DNA from: Lachnospiraceae bacterium
GTDB taxonomy: Bacteria; Bacillota; Clostridia; Lachnospirales; Lachnospiraceae
Direction: 5' to 3'
Assembly (NCBI GenBank): GCA_017612555.1
Contig: JAGAFR010000020.1
Span: 1-40,890, forward strand
DNA: 40,890 bases
Shown here piece after piece: positions 40,883 to 40,890 of this stretch (position 1 is its first letter; each line of letters opens with the position of its first letter). Made by a program: the position numbers and the translations under genes. Under the pieces are notes generated by a model. The model searched no databases and was not told the DNA's origin. It saw only the letters and a program-made list of their open reading frames with translations.

Positions 40883-40890
40883 GATCTCTG

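Noticed and set aside
1-40890. tRNA or rRNA genes, CRISPR arrays, insertion sequences, c-di-GMP riboswitches
   Set aside because: None was recognised by eye on either strand. No transposase or integrase fragment was found, and no GGUCACGCACAGGGCAAA-like c-di-GMP-I riboswitch core was seen in the gaps.

Overview
The window looks like chromosome from an anaerobic Firmicute of the Clostridia, most likely a Lachnospiraceae (Butyrivibrio/Roseburia-like) gut or rumen bacterium. This rests on family content: a single-chain pyruvate:ferredoxin oxidoreductase plus a four-subunit one, a PucR-type regulator in front of ftsEX and an M23 hydrolase, a Cthe_2159-like carbohydrate-binding protein with a DUF4956 protein, a YjfB-family peptide, and intracellular GH43 and GH36 enzymes. 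AGGAGG-type ribosome binding sites and extended -10 promoters fit. No rRNA, tRNA, CRISPR array, insertion sequence or phage gene was seen. The species is inference.

Region 1 (1-5.7 kb) is a patchwork of short genes. It holds the N-terminus of a class II Fic protein with a conspicuous repeat array in its promoter, an EamA transporter, a GNAT acetyltransferase, and an iron locus made of a truncated feoA, the remnant of a DtxR-type regulator and an intact divergent DtxR-type regulator with a palindrome between the feoA -35 and -10. Next come a metallo-beta-lactamase-fold protein, a YkgJ-type cysteine-cluster protein and a ComEC-like exported hydrolase.

Region 2 (5.7-29.5 kb) is a run of 13 minus-strand genes with no gap above about 45 bases. 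In transcription order: PucR-type regulator, ftsE, ftsX, coiled-coil M23 peptidase, S41 protease (envelope/division block); a LeuA-like protein lacking the catalytic metal ligands, a TIM-barrel::acyl-CoA ligase fusion, and PFOR (metabolic block); a GGDEF(degenerate)-EAL protein, a 1217-residue ECF-S-like::beta-propeller::HD-GYP sensor, a BMP-family ligand-binding protein, a large secreted carbohydrate-binding protein and a DUF4956 membrane protein (signalling/surface block).

Region 3 (29.6-40.9 kb) holds a GT39-like membrane glycosyltransferase, a divergent small YjfB peptide, and a second minus-strand series: GH36 alpha-galactosidase, porC-porD-porA-porB, a degenerate CbiET-like protein, a CvfB-like RNA-binding protein, a CPBP membrane protease and a GH43 enzyme. 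A long imperfect inverted repeat lies between porC and porD.

The best candidates for something undescribed are: (a) the c-di-GMP degradation module at 5.7-16.8 kb, where an unusual ECF-S/propeller/HD-GYP receptor is translationally coupled to a BMP-type binding protein and sits beside an EAL phosphodiesterase and a surface polysaccharide-binding protein; and (b) the pair of a metal-site-less LeuA homologue and a TIM-barrel/acyl-CoA ligase fusion, which suggests an uncharacterised acyl-CoA or allosteric function. A recurring theme is family members with lost active-site motifs (LeuA-like, CbiET-like, GGDEF).
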